This document shows, one piece after another, positions 1 through 8,594 of a stretch of DNA of 64,000 bases. The DNA is taken from assembly GCA_017621495.1 (NCBI GenBank), contig JAGATB010000014.1, positions 1 through 64,000 of the forward strand, written 5' to 3'. How positions within the stretch are numbered: the first letter of the stretch is position 1; the number at the start of each line of letters is the position of its first letter. Position numbers and translations under genes: made by a program. The notes beneath the pieces were generated by a model. The model was not told the DNA's origin and searched no databases. It saw nothing but the letters and a program-made list of their open reading frames with translations. The stretch is from Clostridia bacterium. GTDB lineage: Bacteria; Bacillota; Clostridia; UMGS1810.

Positions 1-84
1 CCCATACCGAACACAGTAGTTAAGCTCTGAGGTGCCGATGATACTTGGCGGGCAGCTGCCTGGGAAAGTAGGGCGTCGCTGGGG
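1..84 (+). rRNA. rrf: 5S ribosomal RNA, 3' part
   Basis: The window opens inside a 5S rRNA. The conserved block CCGAACACAGTAGTTAAGC, the GCCGATGATACTTGG segment and the 3' strand GTAGGGCGTCGC are all present. About 30 nt at the 5' end lie outside the window. A strong terminator follows immediately, so this is probably the last gene of an rRNA operon. Confidence 0.93.
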
Positions 85-126
85 TAAAGAAATACACCGT
101 ACAAAAGTACGGTGTATTTCTTTTAC
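85..126 (+). terminator. Terminator of the rRNA operon
   Basis: About 19 bp of nearly perfect stem (arms at 85-102 and 107-126, loop AAAA) with T-rich DNA in the 3' arm. It directly follows the 5S rRNA. A second copy of its core lies at 309-335. Confidence 0.85.
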
Positions 127-132
127 GCCAAC

Positions 133-290
133 GGCCAAGTAATTTCACACGGAAAGTACGGAGTAGCCCCCCGCGAAGCCGCAAAAGGCGGCTGAGTGGT
201 CAGGGGCTACCCGTGTCAAAACTGCCGCTAAAGCGAAGCCCCTCTACGGGCTGAAGCTGAAGCGCAGCAGTTGACGGCGGGCGTCATAAA
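133..290. repeat. GC-rich structured insert between duplicated terminators
   Basis: No coding sequence. Two consecutive imperfect inverted repeats are visible. The first runs over 144-219: outer arms TTCACACGG / CCGTGTCAA, middle arms GTAGCCCC (163-170) / GGGGCTAC (203-210), apical stem AGCCGC / GCGGCT (177-182 / 188-193). The second runs over 220-272 with arms AACTGC / GCAGTT and an inner AGCCC / GGGCT stem. The stretch is flanked by about 35-bp direct copies of the terminator sequence, as if a segment had been duplicated or inserted behind the rRNA operon. I do not recognise a named family. Confidence 0.5.
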
Positions 291-308
291 TCGAAAACAA
301 TAAGCACC

Positions 309-335
309 CCGTACAAAAGTACGGTGTATTTTTTT
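309..335. terminator. Second terminator copy, at the end of the yifB operon
   Basis: Hairpin CCGTAC-AAAA-GTACGG followed by seven T on the plus strand. The direct repeat covers 97-132 and 309-343. It overlaps the stop codon of the minus-strand EamA gene, so it may end transcription from either side. Confidence 0.65.
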
Positions 336-1185
336 ACCCCAACACCGCTATAAATATTCCGGCAAGCACAATTCCTGCACACATAATTTTATAGAGGATA
401 TGTTTTTCTTTAAACACGAGCCATCCGGTGAGGACGGTTACTATCACCGATGATTGTTTGATTACAGTCATCAAAGTTACTTCGCTTGCAGGATTGGCAT
501 TGGCTTCAAACAGGAGCTTGTCGCCTACTATCAGAGATATACTCATAAGCGGTATCCAGTAGTTATATTTAAGGCAATTTACAGATATCTTTTCCTTGCG
601 TATGAGGAGCACTGCTCCGTAGATTAATGTCATGAAGAACATAAACCAGAACTGTAGCTGCGATGACTGCATGTGCTGCATAAGCACCTTGTCCATGGTG
701 CCGGATACAGCATTTAGAAAGCAGTTCAAAAGTGCTGCTATGAGCACCGGCAGAGTCATGCCTTTGGCACTTGCATCCTTTTTGAGATTTACAAGCATAA
801 GGCCTGTTATCACCAGTGATACTCCTACAGCCTTGGGGACTGTGAAGCTTTCTCCAAGAACAAATACCCCCAACATGGTGGAAAATATCATCCTGGATAA
901 ATCCATAATGCCATACAGGCTTACAGACATGTTTTTTAAGGCAGCAAAGGCAAATATCCATGCTGTGCATACTACAGCCGCCTTTATAAATGAGTAGAAT
1001 ATGTATATAGGTTCCAGTGAGAATGCCGCCCTTGAAAAGGGAATTGTAAGCACCAGACCCACCAGTGTGTAGAAAAATAAAATTTCATTTGAGCTGCTTT
1101 TTTTGAGGGCAGCTTTTTTCATACCTTCACGGGAGCCTTTGAGCAGGCTGTATATAAGTATAAATACTATCCATAAGTTTTTCAT
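334..1185 (-). CDS. EamA/DMT-family transporter
   Basis: A 283-residue integral membrane protein with about ten hydrophobic segments and two internal repeats, the normal size and layout of the drug/metabolite transporter (EamA) superfamily. Members move small metabolites or amino acids across the cytoplasmic membrane; the substrate cannot be read from the sequence. The ATG at 1185 is preferred over an upstream GTG at 1194 because AGGTG lies six bases before it. It is the last gene of a five-gene minus-strand operon, starting 18 bases after the RluA-like gene, and ends in the hairpin at 309-335. Family certain, function open. Confidence 0.85.
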   Translation of the reverse strand: MKNLWIVFILIYSLLKGSREGMKKAALKKSSSNEILFFYTLVGLVLTIPFSRAAFSLEPIYIFYSFIKAAVVCTAWIFAFAALKNMSVSLYGIMDLSRMIFSTMLGVFVLGESFTVPKAVGVSLVITGLMLVNLKKDASAKGMTLPVLIAALLNCFLNAVSGTMDKVLMQHMQSSQLQFWFMFFMTLIYGAVLLIRKEKISVNCLKYNYWIPLMSISLIVGDKLLFEANANPASEVTLMTVIKQSSVIVTVLTGWLVFKEKHILYKIMCAGIVLAGIFIAVLG

Positions 1186-1202
1186 TTGTTGCACCTGTGT
1201 TT

Positions 1203-2150
1203 CTATATATTTGTGTTTGCAAAGGGGACTTCATCAACCTCAAAGGTTTTGCCGTTTAAGTAACTGAGTTCATTTTCATCCTCAAATTCAAACTTAAGCT
1301 TATATGAGTACAGCGCTTGGATTTTCATGCCGACTTTGTCGTTAAACTCATTGGTGCCGTATTTACCGTCACCTGCCAGAGGATGACCTATGGAAGCGAA
1401 GTGCGCTCTGATTTGGTGTGTTCTGCCGGTAAGTAGCTCTACCTCTACCAGACTTGTGAGTTTGTTTTCTTTGATTACTTGGTATTTTGTCAGTATGGTT
1501 TTGCCGTCGGGAACGGGAGCAGAGTGTATATATACTCTGTTTTGGTCGGTATTCTTTACCAGATAGCCTTTCAGGGTGTCTTGCTTCTTTTTGAGCTTGC
1601 CTTGTACCAGACACAGATAAAATTTTTTCAGCTCTCTCGTCTTGATTTTTTCATTCATTATTTTGAGTGCAAGGGCATTTTTGGCTCCGATTACTATACC
1701 GCCGGTATTTCTGTCTATACGATTGCACAGCGCCGGTACGAAAGAATTCTCTTTATTGGGGTCGTATTCACCCTTTTTGTACAGGTAGGCTCTCATATGA
1801 TTTAACAGGGTGTTTATTTTTTCATCTTCGTCATCATGTACTATCATTCCCGGGCGCTTGTCCATGAGGATTATATTATCGTCTTCATATACAATGTTTA
1901 AATTAGGTTCCACTTTTAAAAATGACAGTCTTTCATCCGGAGTTTCAAAGAATTCATCATTTATATATAAATCAATCTTATCTCCTACCTTAAGTATGTA
2001 GTCTATTTCGCTTCTTTTGCCGTTTATCTTTATTCTTTTTTTTCGTATGCCCTTGTATATAAGACTTTTGGGCATTGTTTTGAAGTATTTTCCCAGAAAC
2101 TTATCCAGTCTTTGACCGGCATCATTCCCGTTTACTGTTACTGTTTTCAT
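1203..2150 (-). CDS. RluA-family 23S rRNA pseudouridine synthase
   Basis: A 315-residue protein with an N-terminal S4-type RNA-binding domain (about residues 12-70) and a pseudouridine synthase domain. The family signature R-I-D-R-N-T-G-G is present with the catalytic Asp at residue 146, and a later block G-R-T-H-Q-I-R-A-H is also typical. Such enzymes isomerise specific uridines in rRNA (RluC/RluD type) or tRNA. The usual H-R-L-D core reads N-R-I-D here, still leaving the essential Asp. The gene starts ten bases after the LarC-like gene with SD AGGAG, inside the yifB operon. The target uridine cannot be assigned from sequence alone. Confidence 0.92.
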   Translation of the reverse strand: MKTVTVNGNDAGQRLDKFLGKYFKTMPKSLIYKGIRKKRIKINGKRSEIDYILKVGDKIDLYINDEFFETPDERLSFLKVEPNLNIVYEDDNIILMDKRPGMIVHDDEDEKINTLLNHMRAYLYKKGEYDPNKENSFVPALCNRIDRNTGGIVIGAKNALALKIMNEKIKTRELKKFYLCLVQGKLKKKQDTLKGYLVKNTDQNRVYIHSAPVPDGKTILTKYQVIKENKLTSLVEVELLTGRTHQIRAHFASIGHPLAGDGKYGTNEFNDKVGMKIQALYSYKLKFEFEDENELSYLNGKTFEVDEVPFANTNI

Positions 2151-2159
2151 TGCACACTC

Positions 2160-2801
2160 CTAAAGTGACATTATAAGTTCTTCTCGTTCTGCACTGCCGA
2201 AGAGCTCTTCTGCACCGAATTCACCTATTATGGCATTTATAATATTGGGTTCATCCGGGTTCACTCCCCCGGCTCCGTATCCTATAGCCAATATCTGCAT
2301 ATTTGGCTTTGGACCGCTTTCGTTAGTTATACCGGTGAGAAATGCAGCATCAGAAGTCTCCATATTCTTGGAGGTGCCATCGGAGGGCAGGGTTTCAATA
2401 CCGGCTCTCTCCAAAAGCATAAGCACTTCGCCGTCTGTACCCTCTCCAAGGCTTACATCGGAGCACAATATATATTCTATGTCCAGAAGCTCTATAGCGC
2501 ATATTACAGCCAGCATAGTTACCGCATCTGTTCCGTCAGTGGGCTCGTATTTAGCTGCCACACGCTTTACAAGCTCATTTTGCATGGCACGGGTTGTACT
2601 TTCCTCATTTTCAGCCCGGATTACGGCTTTTTTGCACTCGATTGATGAGCGCAGTGTGTTCTTTACCGTAAGGGTTACCTTTATGCCGCAGTCATTAAGC
2701 TTTCCTTCAATCTGCTGCGGATTTGCGCCTGCGTCAATAAGTGCACCCAAAAGCATAGAGGCGTCAAATCCCAGAAAACAATCCATGTATAATATTCTCA
2801 T
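2160..2801 (-). CDS. Truncated LarC-like (nickel-pincer cofactor) protein
   Basis: A 213-residue protein. Its start (M-R-I-L-Y-M-D-C-F) and the later P-N-M-Q-I-L-A-I-G-Y-G-A-G and N-I-I-N-A-I-I-G-E blocks match the N-terminal half of LarC, the CTP-dependent nickel insertase that finishes the lactate racemase cofactor. Full LarC is about 400 residues; the C-terminal LarC2 domain is absent and no larA, larB or larE is seen nearby. The usual A-G-I-S-G-D-M near the N-terminus reads L-G-F-D-A-S-M, so a conserved Gly-Asp is lost. The ATG at 2801 is preferred over the GTG at 2813, which overlaps the SD. It is probably a repurposed or decaying paralog; no function is assigned. Confidence 0.7.
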   Translation of the reverse strand: MRILYMDCFLGFDASMLLGALIDAGANPQQIEGKLNDCGIKVTLTVKNTLRSSIECKKAVIRAENEESTTRAMQNELVKRVAAKYEPTDGTDAVTMLAVICAIELLDIEYILCSDVSLGEGTDGEVLMLLERAGIETLPSDGTSKNMETSDAAFLTGITNESGPKPNMQILAIGYGAGGVNPDEPNIINAIIGEFGAEELFGSAEREELIMSL

Positions 2802-2827
2802 TTGGCAGGACACCTCCCGTAAATAAT

Positions 2828-3760
2828 TTATTCTTGTGTATCATTTGTTTCCGTAATTACATCTGCATCAGTTTCAGCTTCAGTTGGCTGCTGCTTTGCA
2901 CTCCCCGGATTATCTATATCATCTGTATTTATGCTGAAGTCTTCTATTCTGGACAGGGCTTCACATATTTCATCATGCGTCACTGTAGAGAGATACTTCT
3001 CCTCATAGGTGAGAGCTTTTTCGTAGTATTCTTTGGCTTCGGTAAGCATACCGCGATTTTCCATAATAGTGGCATAGTTGTAGTAGGCTTCAAGGAATGC
3101 AGGCACTTTGGCAAGGAGCTTGTCGTATACTGCTATTGCCTCATCCAGCATACCTTTGCCTATGTATGCCTGACCCAGGTTATCCTGAGTTACAAGGTCA
3201 TCGGGATTGAAATCCATACCCTCTATGGAGAGCTCTATAGCTTTGTCATATTCCTTGTTAAGATTGTAGAAGCTGCCCAGAGAACCGTAAAGACCACGCG
3301 TTTTGTAGCCTTCTGAGTACAGTTCCTCCATTTCCATTATAGCGGAGTTGAGGTCTCCACGTTTCCAAGTAATGATGGCACGGTTAAATTCACATGCTTT
3401 GAGTTCTTCTTCCTTTAGGGCATGCTTTCCTATAACCGTAGCTTTATTCATAACTGTTTCTGCTTCGTCAAGCTCACCGTTTCTGAGGATAATATACGCA
3501 TAGTATAACTGAGCAGAGGGCTTAAGCTTGCCTGTCTTGTATGCACTGCGCATAAGTTTAAGACCCTTTTCTCTGTTTTTGCCGAAAACATTCATGCCGG
3601 CAAGCAGGAGCAGATTTGCTCTGAATATGAATAAAACTACCGCAAGTATAACTGCAAATACAGCCAGTGTAATTAATATGTTCTCTGTACTTGCATATGC
3701 ATACCACGCACCCAAAAAGGGTATAGCTACTGAAATTAATCCTTTGATAAAACCTTTCAT
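2828..3760 (-). CDS. Membrane-anchored TPR-repeat protein
   Basis: A 310-residue protein. Two hydrophobic segments fill about residues 5-55. Then come several tetratricopeptide repeats (for example the unit with D-N-L-G-Q-A-Y-I-G-K-G near residue 195), and a low-complexity acidic C-terminus of about 40 residues. TPR arrays form helical protein-binding scaffolds; the repeats probably face the cytoplasm or cell surface at the membrane. The gene sits between yifB (14 bases upstream) and the LarC-like gene in the same operon. SD AAAGGAG supports the start. The partner is unknown. Confidence 0.82.
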   Translation of the reverse strand: MKGFIKGLISVAIPFLGAWYAYASTENILITLAVFAVILAVVLFIFRANLLLLAGMNVFGKNREKGLKLMRSAYKTGKLKPSAQLYYAYIILRNGELDEAETVMNKATVIGKHALKEEELKACEFNRAIITWKRGDLNSAIMEMEELYSEGYKTRGLYGSLGSFYNLNKEYDKAIELSIEGMDFNPDDLVTQDNLGQAYIGKGMLDEAIAVYDKLLAKVPAFLEAYYNYATIMENRGMLTEAKEYYEKALTYEEKYLSTVTHDEICEALSRIEDFSINTDDIDNPGSAKQQPTEAETDADVITETNDTQE

Positions 3761-3774
3761 TATCTTATTCTCCT

Positions 3775-5313
3775 TTAATTATACCAGAATTTTTTGTCCA
3801 AACTTCTGTATTGAATTGCTTCTGCCAGATGAGCAGTTTGTATTGTTTCGCTTCCGGCAAGATCCGCTATGGTACGAGCCACCTTGAGTATCCTGTTGTG
3901 TGCTCTTGCGGTAAGTCCCAAAGCTTCAAAAGCATTTTTGAGTATTTTTTGTCCTTCGTCCGAAAGTGAACAATATTTATCCATCAGAGGCGGTGTAAGC
4001 TGAGCATTGCAGTATATGCCGCTGTTTTTATATCTTTCAAGCTGGATTTTCCTTGCTTTGTTTACTCTATCGCGAATACTTAGTGAGGGTTCGCCTTTCT
4101 TTTTGTCCGATAGCTCGTCATAGTCTATGGCAGGCACCTCGATATGCAGGTCAAAACGGTCAAGCATAGGTCCCGACACTCTACCCAGGTAAGTCTGTAT
4201 CTGACCGGCAGTACAGGTACATTCCCGATTAGGATCTCCGTAGTAACCGCACTTGCAGGGGTTCATGCTGGCTATGAGCATAACGGCACTGGGGAACTTA
4301 GATGACCCGGCAACTCTCGATACAGTAAAGTGACCGTCCTCAATAGGCTGACGCATTGCTTCTATGGCATCCTTGCGAAATTCCGGGAATTCGTCCAGGA
4401 AAAGTACCCCTCTGTGTGCCAGGCTTATTTCGCCGGGTCTCGGAGTGGATCCGCCACCCGTTAGACCTACACTCGATACAGTGTGATGAGGACTTCTGAA
4501 GGGTCTCTTGGTAATCAGAGGTATGTCCGGAGGAAGCTTGCCGGATATAGAGTATATTTTGGTAACCTCAAGTGCTTCATCAAATGACATATCCGGAAGG
4601 ATTGAGGGCAGTCTCTTGGCAAGCATGGTCTTACCGGAGCCGGGGGAGCCTATCATCAGGCAGTTGTGTCCACCGGCGGCTGCTACCTCAAGGGCTCTCT
4701 TGGCCCACTCCTGACCTTTCACGTCCTCAAAGTCCTCTTCATAGAGATGATTATCTGCAAACAGTGCATCCATATCAACCTGTGATTGGGTTATGAGTTT
4801 TTCACCACGGAAATGCTCTACCACCTCAATGAGGTTTCGTGCACCGAAAACCTGTACACCTTCAACCACGGAAGCTTCCGGAGCGTTTTCATAGGGTACC
4901 AGAAGCTTGGTGCAGCCCATCTCTCTGGCAGCTACAGCTACCGGAAGCACACCGTTGGCATATCTCAGACTTCCGTCCAGTGCAAGCTCACCCAGTATGA
5001 GGTAGTCCTTGGCGGCGTCTTCGGATATTTGACCGGAAGCAGCAAGAATTGCTACGCATATGGGCAAATCAAGTGATATGCCTTCTTTCTTGGTATTTGC
5101 AGGTGCAAGGTTTATGATTATCTTTCTTTGAGGTAGGTTAAGGAGCGAATTTTTAATCGCTGACTTAATCCTCTCCTTGGACTCTTTAACTGCTGTATCG
5201 GCAAGACCTACTATGTCTATACCCGGTAAGCCCTGAACCAAGTCAGCCTCCACATCTATTATGTATCCGTCTATTCCTGCAAGACCGCAGGAGTTTACTT
5301 TTGCTAAAGCCAT
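3775..5313 (-). CDS. yifB: YifB/ComM-family Mg-chelatase-like AAA ATPase
   Basis: A 512-residue protein of standard length. The N-terminal domain is Lon-protease-like. The AAA+ Mg-chelatase core has Walker A G-S-P-G-S-G-K-T at residues 222-229 and a Walker B-like L-F-L-D-E-F, followed by a Mg-chelatase C-terminal domain with a Cys-rich C-K-C-G-Y-Y-G-D and C-T-C insertion. In naturally competent bacteria the homologue ComM is a hexameric helicase that drives branch migration during DNA integration; in Clostridia it is widely conserved. It is the first gene of the five-gene minus-strand operon, with its own promoter at 5349-5377. Confidence 0.95.
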   Translation of the reverse strand: MALAKVNSCGLAGIDGYIIDVEADLVQGLPGIDIVGLADTAVKESKERIKSAIKNSLLNLPQRKIIINLAPANTKKEGISLDLPICVAILAASGQISEDAAKDYLILGELALDGSLRYANGVLPVAVAAREMGCTKLLVPYENAPEASVVEGVQVFGARNLIEVVEHFRGEKLITQSQVDMDALFADNHLYEEDFEDVKGQEWAKRALEVAAAGGHNCLMIGSPGSGKTMLAKRLPSILPDMSFDEALEVTKIYSISGKLPPDIPLITKRPFRSPHHTVSSVGLTGGGSTPRPGEISLAHRGVLFLDEFPEFRKDAIEAMRQPIEDGHFTVSRVAGSSKFPSAVMLIASMNPCKCGYYGDPNRECTCTAGQIQTYLGRVSGPMLDRFDLHIEVPAIDYDELSDKKKGEPSLSIRDRVNKARKIQLERYKNSGIYCNAQLTPPLMDKYCSLSDEGQKILKNAFEALGLTARAHNRILKVARTIADLAGSETIQTAHLAEAIQYRSLDKKFWYN

Positions 5314-5348
5314 AGTTTAGTCTCCTAAATAAAAGTTTAATTATAATT

Positions 5349-5377
5349 AGTATAACATATATTTGAATCATTTTCCA
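5349..5377 (-). promoter_or_regulatory. Promoter of the yifB operon
   Basis: On the minus strand TGGAAA, a 17-base spacer, TATACT, with an extended -10 (TGTTATACT). It lies about 35 bases upstream of the yifB start. The -35 match is moderate. Confidence 0.5.
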
Positions 5378-5448
5378 TATTTTTTTGAATTTATATTTGA
5401 ATAATTTGTAAAGTAGTGTTTCAATTTTATAACAGATTTTTTTAATAA

Positions 5449-5477
5449 TTGACATTTCTACGGCTAAATGTCATAAT
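5449..5477 (+). promoter_or_regulatory. Promoter of the stalk-domain protein gene
   Basis: TTGACA, a 17-base spacer, CATAAT, with TG one base upstream of the -10 (extended -10). It is 37 bases before the ATG at 5515. Confidence 0.75.
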
Positions 5478-5514
5478 TATAGTGAATAAATTTGATTAGT
5501 GAGGTTTTGGTGTT

Positions 5515-6621
5515 ATGAAGCGAATTTTACTTATTTGCCTTACGTTTCTAATATTTCTTACACCGGTGGTTTATGCTTCCGATATTTCGGTTATAATAGA
5601 TAATGAAGAGATATCATTTGATGTGGAGCCTATATTGGAAAACGGCAGAGTTATGATACCGGTGAGAGCAGTTTTTGAAAGCCTCGGTGCTGATGTCACT
5701 TGGGATAACGATACCGCTACTGCCACTGCACAAAAGGATGACATCAAGGTGGATATAACAGTGGGTTCGGATGTTCTGTACGTAAACGGAGAAGAGCGAG
5801 CTATGGATGTACCTGCTAAAGAAGTAGACGGCAGGGTGCTCATACCGGTGAGATTTGCTGCGGAAGCATTCGGATGTACGGTTAAATGGGATAACGATTC
5901 AAGCACGGTTATAATAACTTCCGAGCCTGAATATGAGTATTATAATGATAAAACCGTACCTCTATATGATGCGGTGATAAATACTGCAGAGCCCATAGAA
6001 AATAACGGTGAGGACTTCGCCTTGGATGCATACGTGTATTCCACAACATATGACGATGTTACCGAATATCTCATGGCTGTACAGAAGTATACTGATTTTT
6101 CAGCATATTCATCTGCTTTTAATGAGGACATGACAGTAACGCATGCTTATGTTAATTCGGACAGCACGGCGGCAATGTATATAACCTTTGGTGAGAAAGA
6201 ACCCTATGGATACATAGCGGTGTTGGAGTTTGAGTATGCAGAGGGTCATGAGCCTGAAGCTGCTCCGGAGACCTCCGATGATGCAGAGCAGACACCTCAG
6301 CAGGATGCTCCAAATGATGAACAGGCAGATAATGAGTATTATCCGGATACAGATGATACCGTGCCCACCTTCGAGAGTATAACAGGCGCACAACTGATTG
6401 AAACAGAGGAAGATGAAGAGTATACCATTTATAAGTATAACGGTGGATTTATGGGAGAGGCGATGTACTCCATGATGCTGTCCATGAATTACGGATTTAC
6501 TATTTATGATACACGTTTTGATTTTGATTCGACCGTCAAATACTATACTGACGGTGAGCATATGGTAGGTATAATGAGCTCTATGTTTGGCAGTGAAGTG
6601 TGGATAATAATACCACGATAA
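5515..6621 (+). CDS. Secreted copper-amine-oxidase N-domain (stalk) protein
   Basis: A 368-residue exported protein. Residues 1-22 form a signal peptide. Residues 25-140 hold a copper amine oxidase N-terminal-like domain in two halves, marked by R-V-M-I-P-V-R-A-V-F-E-S-L-G-A and R-V-L-I-P-V-R-F-A-A-E-A-F-G. The domain occurs widely in surface proteins of Clostridia and is not itself catalytic. A Glu/Asp/Gln-rich linker (about 245-285) leads to a C-terminal domain I do not recognise. It starts after SD GAGG and is followed 49 bases later by a lipoprotein gene, probably cotranscribed. A cell-envelope role is inferred only from domain and export signal. Confidence 0.8.
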   Translation: MKRILLICLTFLIFLTPVVYASDISVIIDNEEISFDVEPILENGRVMIPVRAVFESLGADVTWDNDTATATAQKDDIKVDITVGSDVLYVNGEERAMDVPAKEVDGRVLIPVRFAAEAFGCTVKWDNDSSTVIITSEPEYEYYNDKTVPLYDAVINTAEPIENNGEDFALDAYVYSTTYDDVTEYLMAVQKYTDFSAYSSAFNEDMTVTHAYVNSDSTAAMYITFGEKEPYGYIAVLEFEYAEGHEPEAAPETSDDAEQTPQQDAPNDEQADNEYYPDTDDTVPTFESITGAQLIETEEDEEYTIYKYNGGFMGEAMYSMMLSMNYGFTIYDTRFDFDSTVKYYTDGEHMVGIMSSMFGSEVWIIIPR

Positions 6622-6670
6622 AATATATTGTGTTGATAAAATAAATAACACAGAAGGGAGTTTGGAAGGT

Positions 6671-7318
6671 ATGAAAAAGTTTTTTAGGGTTATTGCGTTA
6701 TTTGCTTTGGTGGCTGTTATGCTTTTGAGCTTAAGTGGCTGCGGTAAAGCAGAGGAAGCGCAGGAGTCGGTTGACGCTATGTTTGCACACCTGCAAAAGG
6801 GGGATTATAATTCGGCTATAGAGTATATATCCGAGATGAAGAGCAGCAAGGATTTCCTGAATTGTGCCAACAAATTTAACGAAGAGGATTTCCCTGCATA
6901 TGAGATGCACAAGGCATTTTTTGAGTCGATAGATTATAAGGTGCTCTCTGCCGAAAAAGTGTCTGCAGTAGAGGTTAAATTTGAAGTAGAGATTGAAGCT
7001 TTGGATTTGAATCCCGTTGCAGAGGAATTATTTAAGGTTTCTGAGCAGTATAACTATATGGCAGAGAATAATGAGACAGAAATCACAGAGGAGGAGCTCT
7101 CCGAAATTCTCAGTCAGCAGATGATAGATATAAGCAAGGATTACCTGGAAAGCCCGGATAAGAAAAATCAGAAATCTACCGTAACGGTGGTAGCTTGCTA
7201 CGAAAAAGATAAGGTGTGGAGAGTGTATCCTGATGCGGCACTGGTAAACGCACTTACCGGTGGTGTGTATGAGAAGTACAACGAGATTGTTAATGAATAT
7301 ATAGAAAAAAATAAATAA
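6671..7318 (+). CDS. Putative lipoprotein of unknown function
   Basis: A 215-residue protein with a lipoprotein signal peptide and lipobox L-S-G-C (Cys24), so it is expected to be lipid-anchored outside the membrane. The mature part is helical and acidic and begins with a segment like those of DUF4878/DUF5105-type lipoproteins (paired Ala/Asp and a K-G-D-Y turn); this similarity is suggestive only. The ATG at 6671 is chosen over a TTG at 6662, because AAGGGAG lies ten bases upstream of the ATG and the TTG would overlap the ribosome-binding region. It is probably expressed with the upstream stalk-domain gene. A rho-independent terminator follows. Confidence 0.75.
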   Translation: MKKFFRVIALFALVAVMLLSLSGCGKAEEAQESVDAMFAHLQKGDYNSAIEYISEMKSSKDFLNCANKFNEEDFPAYEMHKAFFESIDYKVLSAEKVSAVEVKFEVEIEALDLNPVAEELFKVSEQYNYMAENNETEITEEELSEILSQQMIDISKDYLESPDKKNQKSTVTVVACYEKDKVWRVYPDAALVNALTGGVYEKYNEIVNEYIEKNK

Positions 7319-7327
7319 CATCATTTG

Positions 7328-7361
7328 AGCACTTGTCCCGTTATGGCGGCAGGTGCTTTTT
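7328..7361 (+). terminator. Terminator after the lipoprotein gene
   Basis: AGCACTTGTC (7328-7337) pairs with GGCAGGTGCT (7348-7357) with two G-U pairs, followed by five T. Confidence 0.75.
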
Positions 7362-7430
7362 GCAAATCATGAATATAATCCGTAAAGCTGCAGAAAATAT
7401 ATTCAGATATTTATAGCGAGGAGAATATTT

Positions 7431-8429
7431 ATGATAAAGGTAGCCATGTTTGACTCAAAACCATATGACATCGATTCGTTTAACAGCTTGAAGGGTGATA
7501 ATATAAAAATCAAGTATTTTGAAACCAAGCTCACAGAGGATACGGCAGAGCTTGCCAAGGGATATGATGCAGTGGTGGTATTTGTAAATGATGACGTGAA
7601 TTCTGCGGTTATAGAAGCCCTCACAGGATTGGGTGTAAGGCTCATAGCCTTAAGATGTGCAGGCTTTAATAATGTGAACCTAAAGGCAGCAAGAGATAAG
7701 ATAAGCATAATTCATGTCCCGGCATATTCACCCCATGCAGTGGCGGAGCATGCATTGGGTATGCTGCTGACTTCGGTACGACGTATACACAAGGCGTATA
7801 TACGTTCCAAGGATTTTAACTTTAGTCTCAACGGCCTCACAGGATTTAACCTAAATGGCAGAACCATGGGTATCATAGGCACCGGTAAAATAGGAAAAGT
7901 GTTTGCCCGTATTTGCAGGGGCTTCGGCATGAAAATCCTTGCATATGATATTTATCCCGACAAGGGGCTTGATGTGGAGTATACTTCTCTTGACAGGATA
8001 TTCTCGGAATCGGATGTTATCTCATTGCATTGTCCTCTCACCAATGATAACTACCATATAATAGACCAAAAAGCAATTTCTGCTATGAAGGATGGTGTTA
8101 TAATTATAAACACCTCCAGAGGATCGCTTATAGATGCAGAGGATTTGCTGGAGGGAATTAAATCAAAGAAGATCGGCGGTGCTTGCCTTGATGTGTACGA
8201 GGAGGAGTCGGACTTATTTTTTGAAGATAACTCCGGTCATATAGTGCATGACGATATCCTGGCAAGGCTTATATCTATGCCAAATGTGCTCATAACCTCA
8301 CATCAGGCATTCTTAACCCGTGAAGCACTGGAAAACATAGCCGATACTACGCTTAGCGGTATCACCGGTTACTTTGAGCGTGGAGAGCTGACAAATGAAG
8401 TGAGTTATGAAAAGAATAAAAAGAAATAA
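7431..8429 (+). CDS. ldhA: D-lactate dehydrogenase (D-2-hydroxyacid dehydrogenase family)
   Basis: A 332-residue cytoplasmic enzyme, the normal length for fermentative D-lactate dehydrogenase, which reduces pyruvate to D-lactate with NADH. The Rossmann motif G-I-I-G-T-G-K-I-G-K is followed by an Asp-containing adenosine site (A-Y-D-I-Y). The catalytic Arg lies in N-T-S-R-G, the Glu in V-Y-E-E-E, and the His in S-H-Q-A-F. The L-R-C-A-G-F-N-N-V and S-P-H-A-V-A-E-H blocks are typical of the LdhA subgroup rather than of phosphoglycerate dehydrogenase. It is monocistronic between two terminators, with a GAGGAG SD. Its role is NADH re-oxidation in fermentation. Confidence 0.92.
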   Translation: MIKVAMFDSKPYDIDSFNSLKGDNIKIKYFETKLTEDTAELAKGYDAVVVFVNDDVNSAVIEALTGLGVRLIALRCAGFNNVNLKAARDKISIIHVPAYSPHAVAEHALGMLLTSVRRIHKAYIRSKDFNFSLNGLTGFNLNGRTMGIIGTGKIGKVFARICRGFGMKILAYDIYPDKGLDVEYTSLDRIFSESDVISLHCPLTNDNYHIIDQKAISAMKDGVIIINTSRGSLIDAEDLLEGIKSKKIGGACLDVYEEESDLFFEDNSGHIVHDDILARLISMPNVLITSHQAFLTREALENIADTTLSGITGYFERGELTNEVSYEKNKKK

Positions 8430-8514
8430 TGGGATAACTAATTTTTGTTATTAACTTTGTAAGATTTTTTATTATGCCGGTTAAATTTTCTGTGTAATCA
8501 AAGATAATAATTGC

Positions 8515-8561
8515 AACAATTAGGTGATGCATTTTTGAGAGTGCATCGCCCAATTGTTTTT
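8515..8561. terminator. Convergent terminator between ldhA and nadA
   Basis: A long imperfect stem (ACAATT...GATGCA at 8516-8531, TGCATC...AATTGT at 8542-8556) followed by T-rich sequence on the plus strand. It lies between convergent genes. Confidence 0.8.
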
Positions 8562-8594
8562 ATATTTTTTAATTTGTTTTCAAAGTCGTTTGGT

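Noticed and set aside
2230-2826. 198-codon plus-strand frame over the LarC-like gene
   Set aside because: Shadow frame of the LarC-like gene; Ser-rich composition, no SD and no family.
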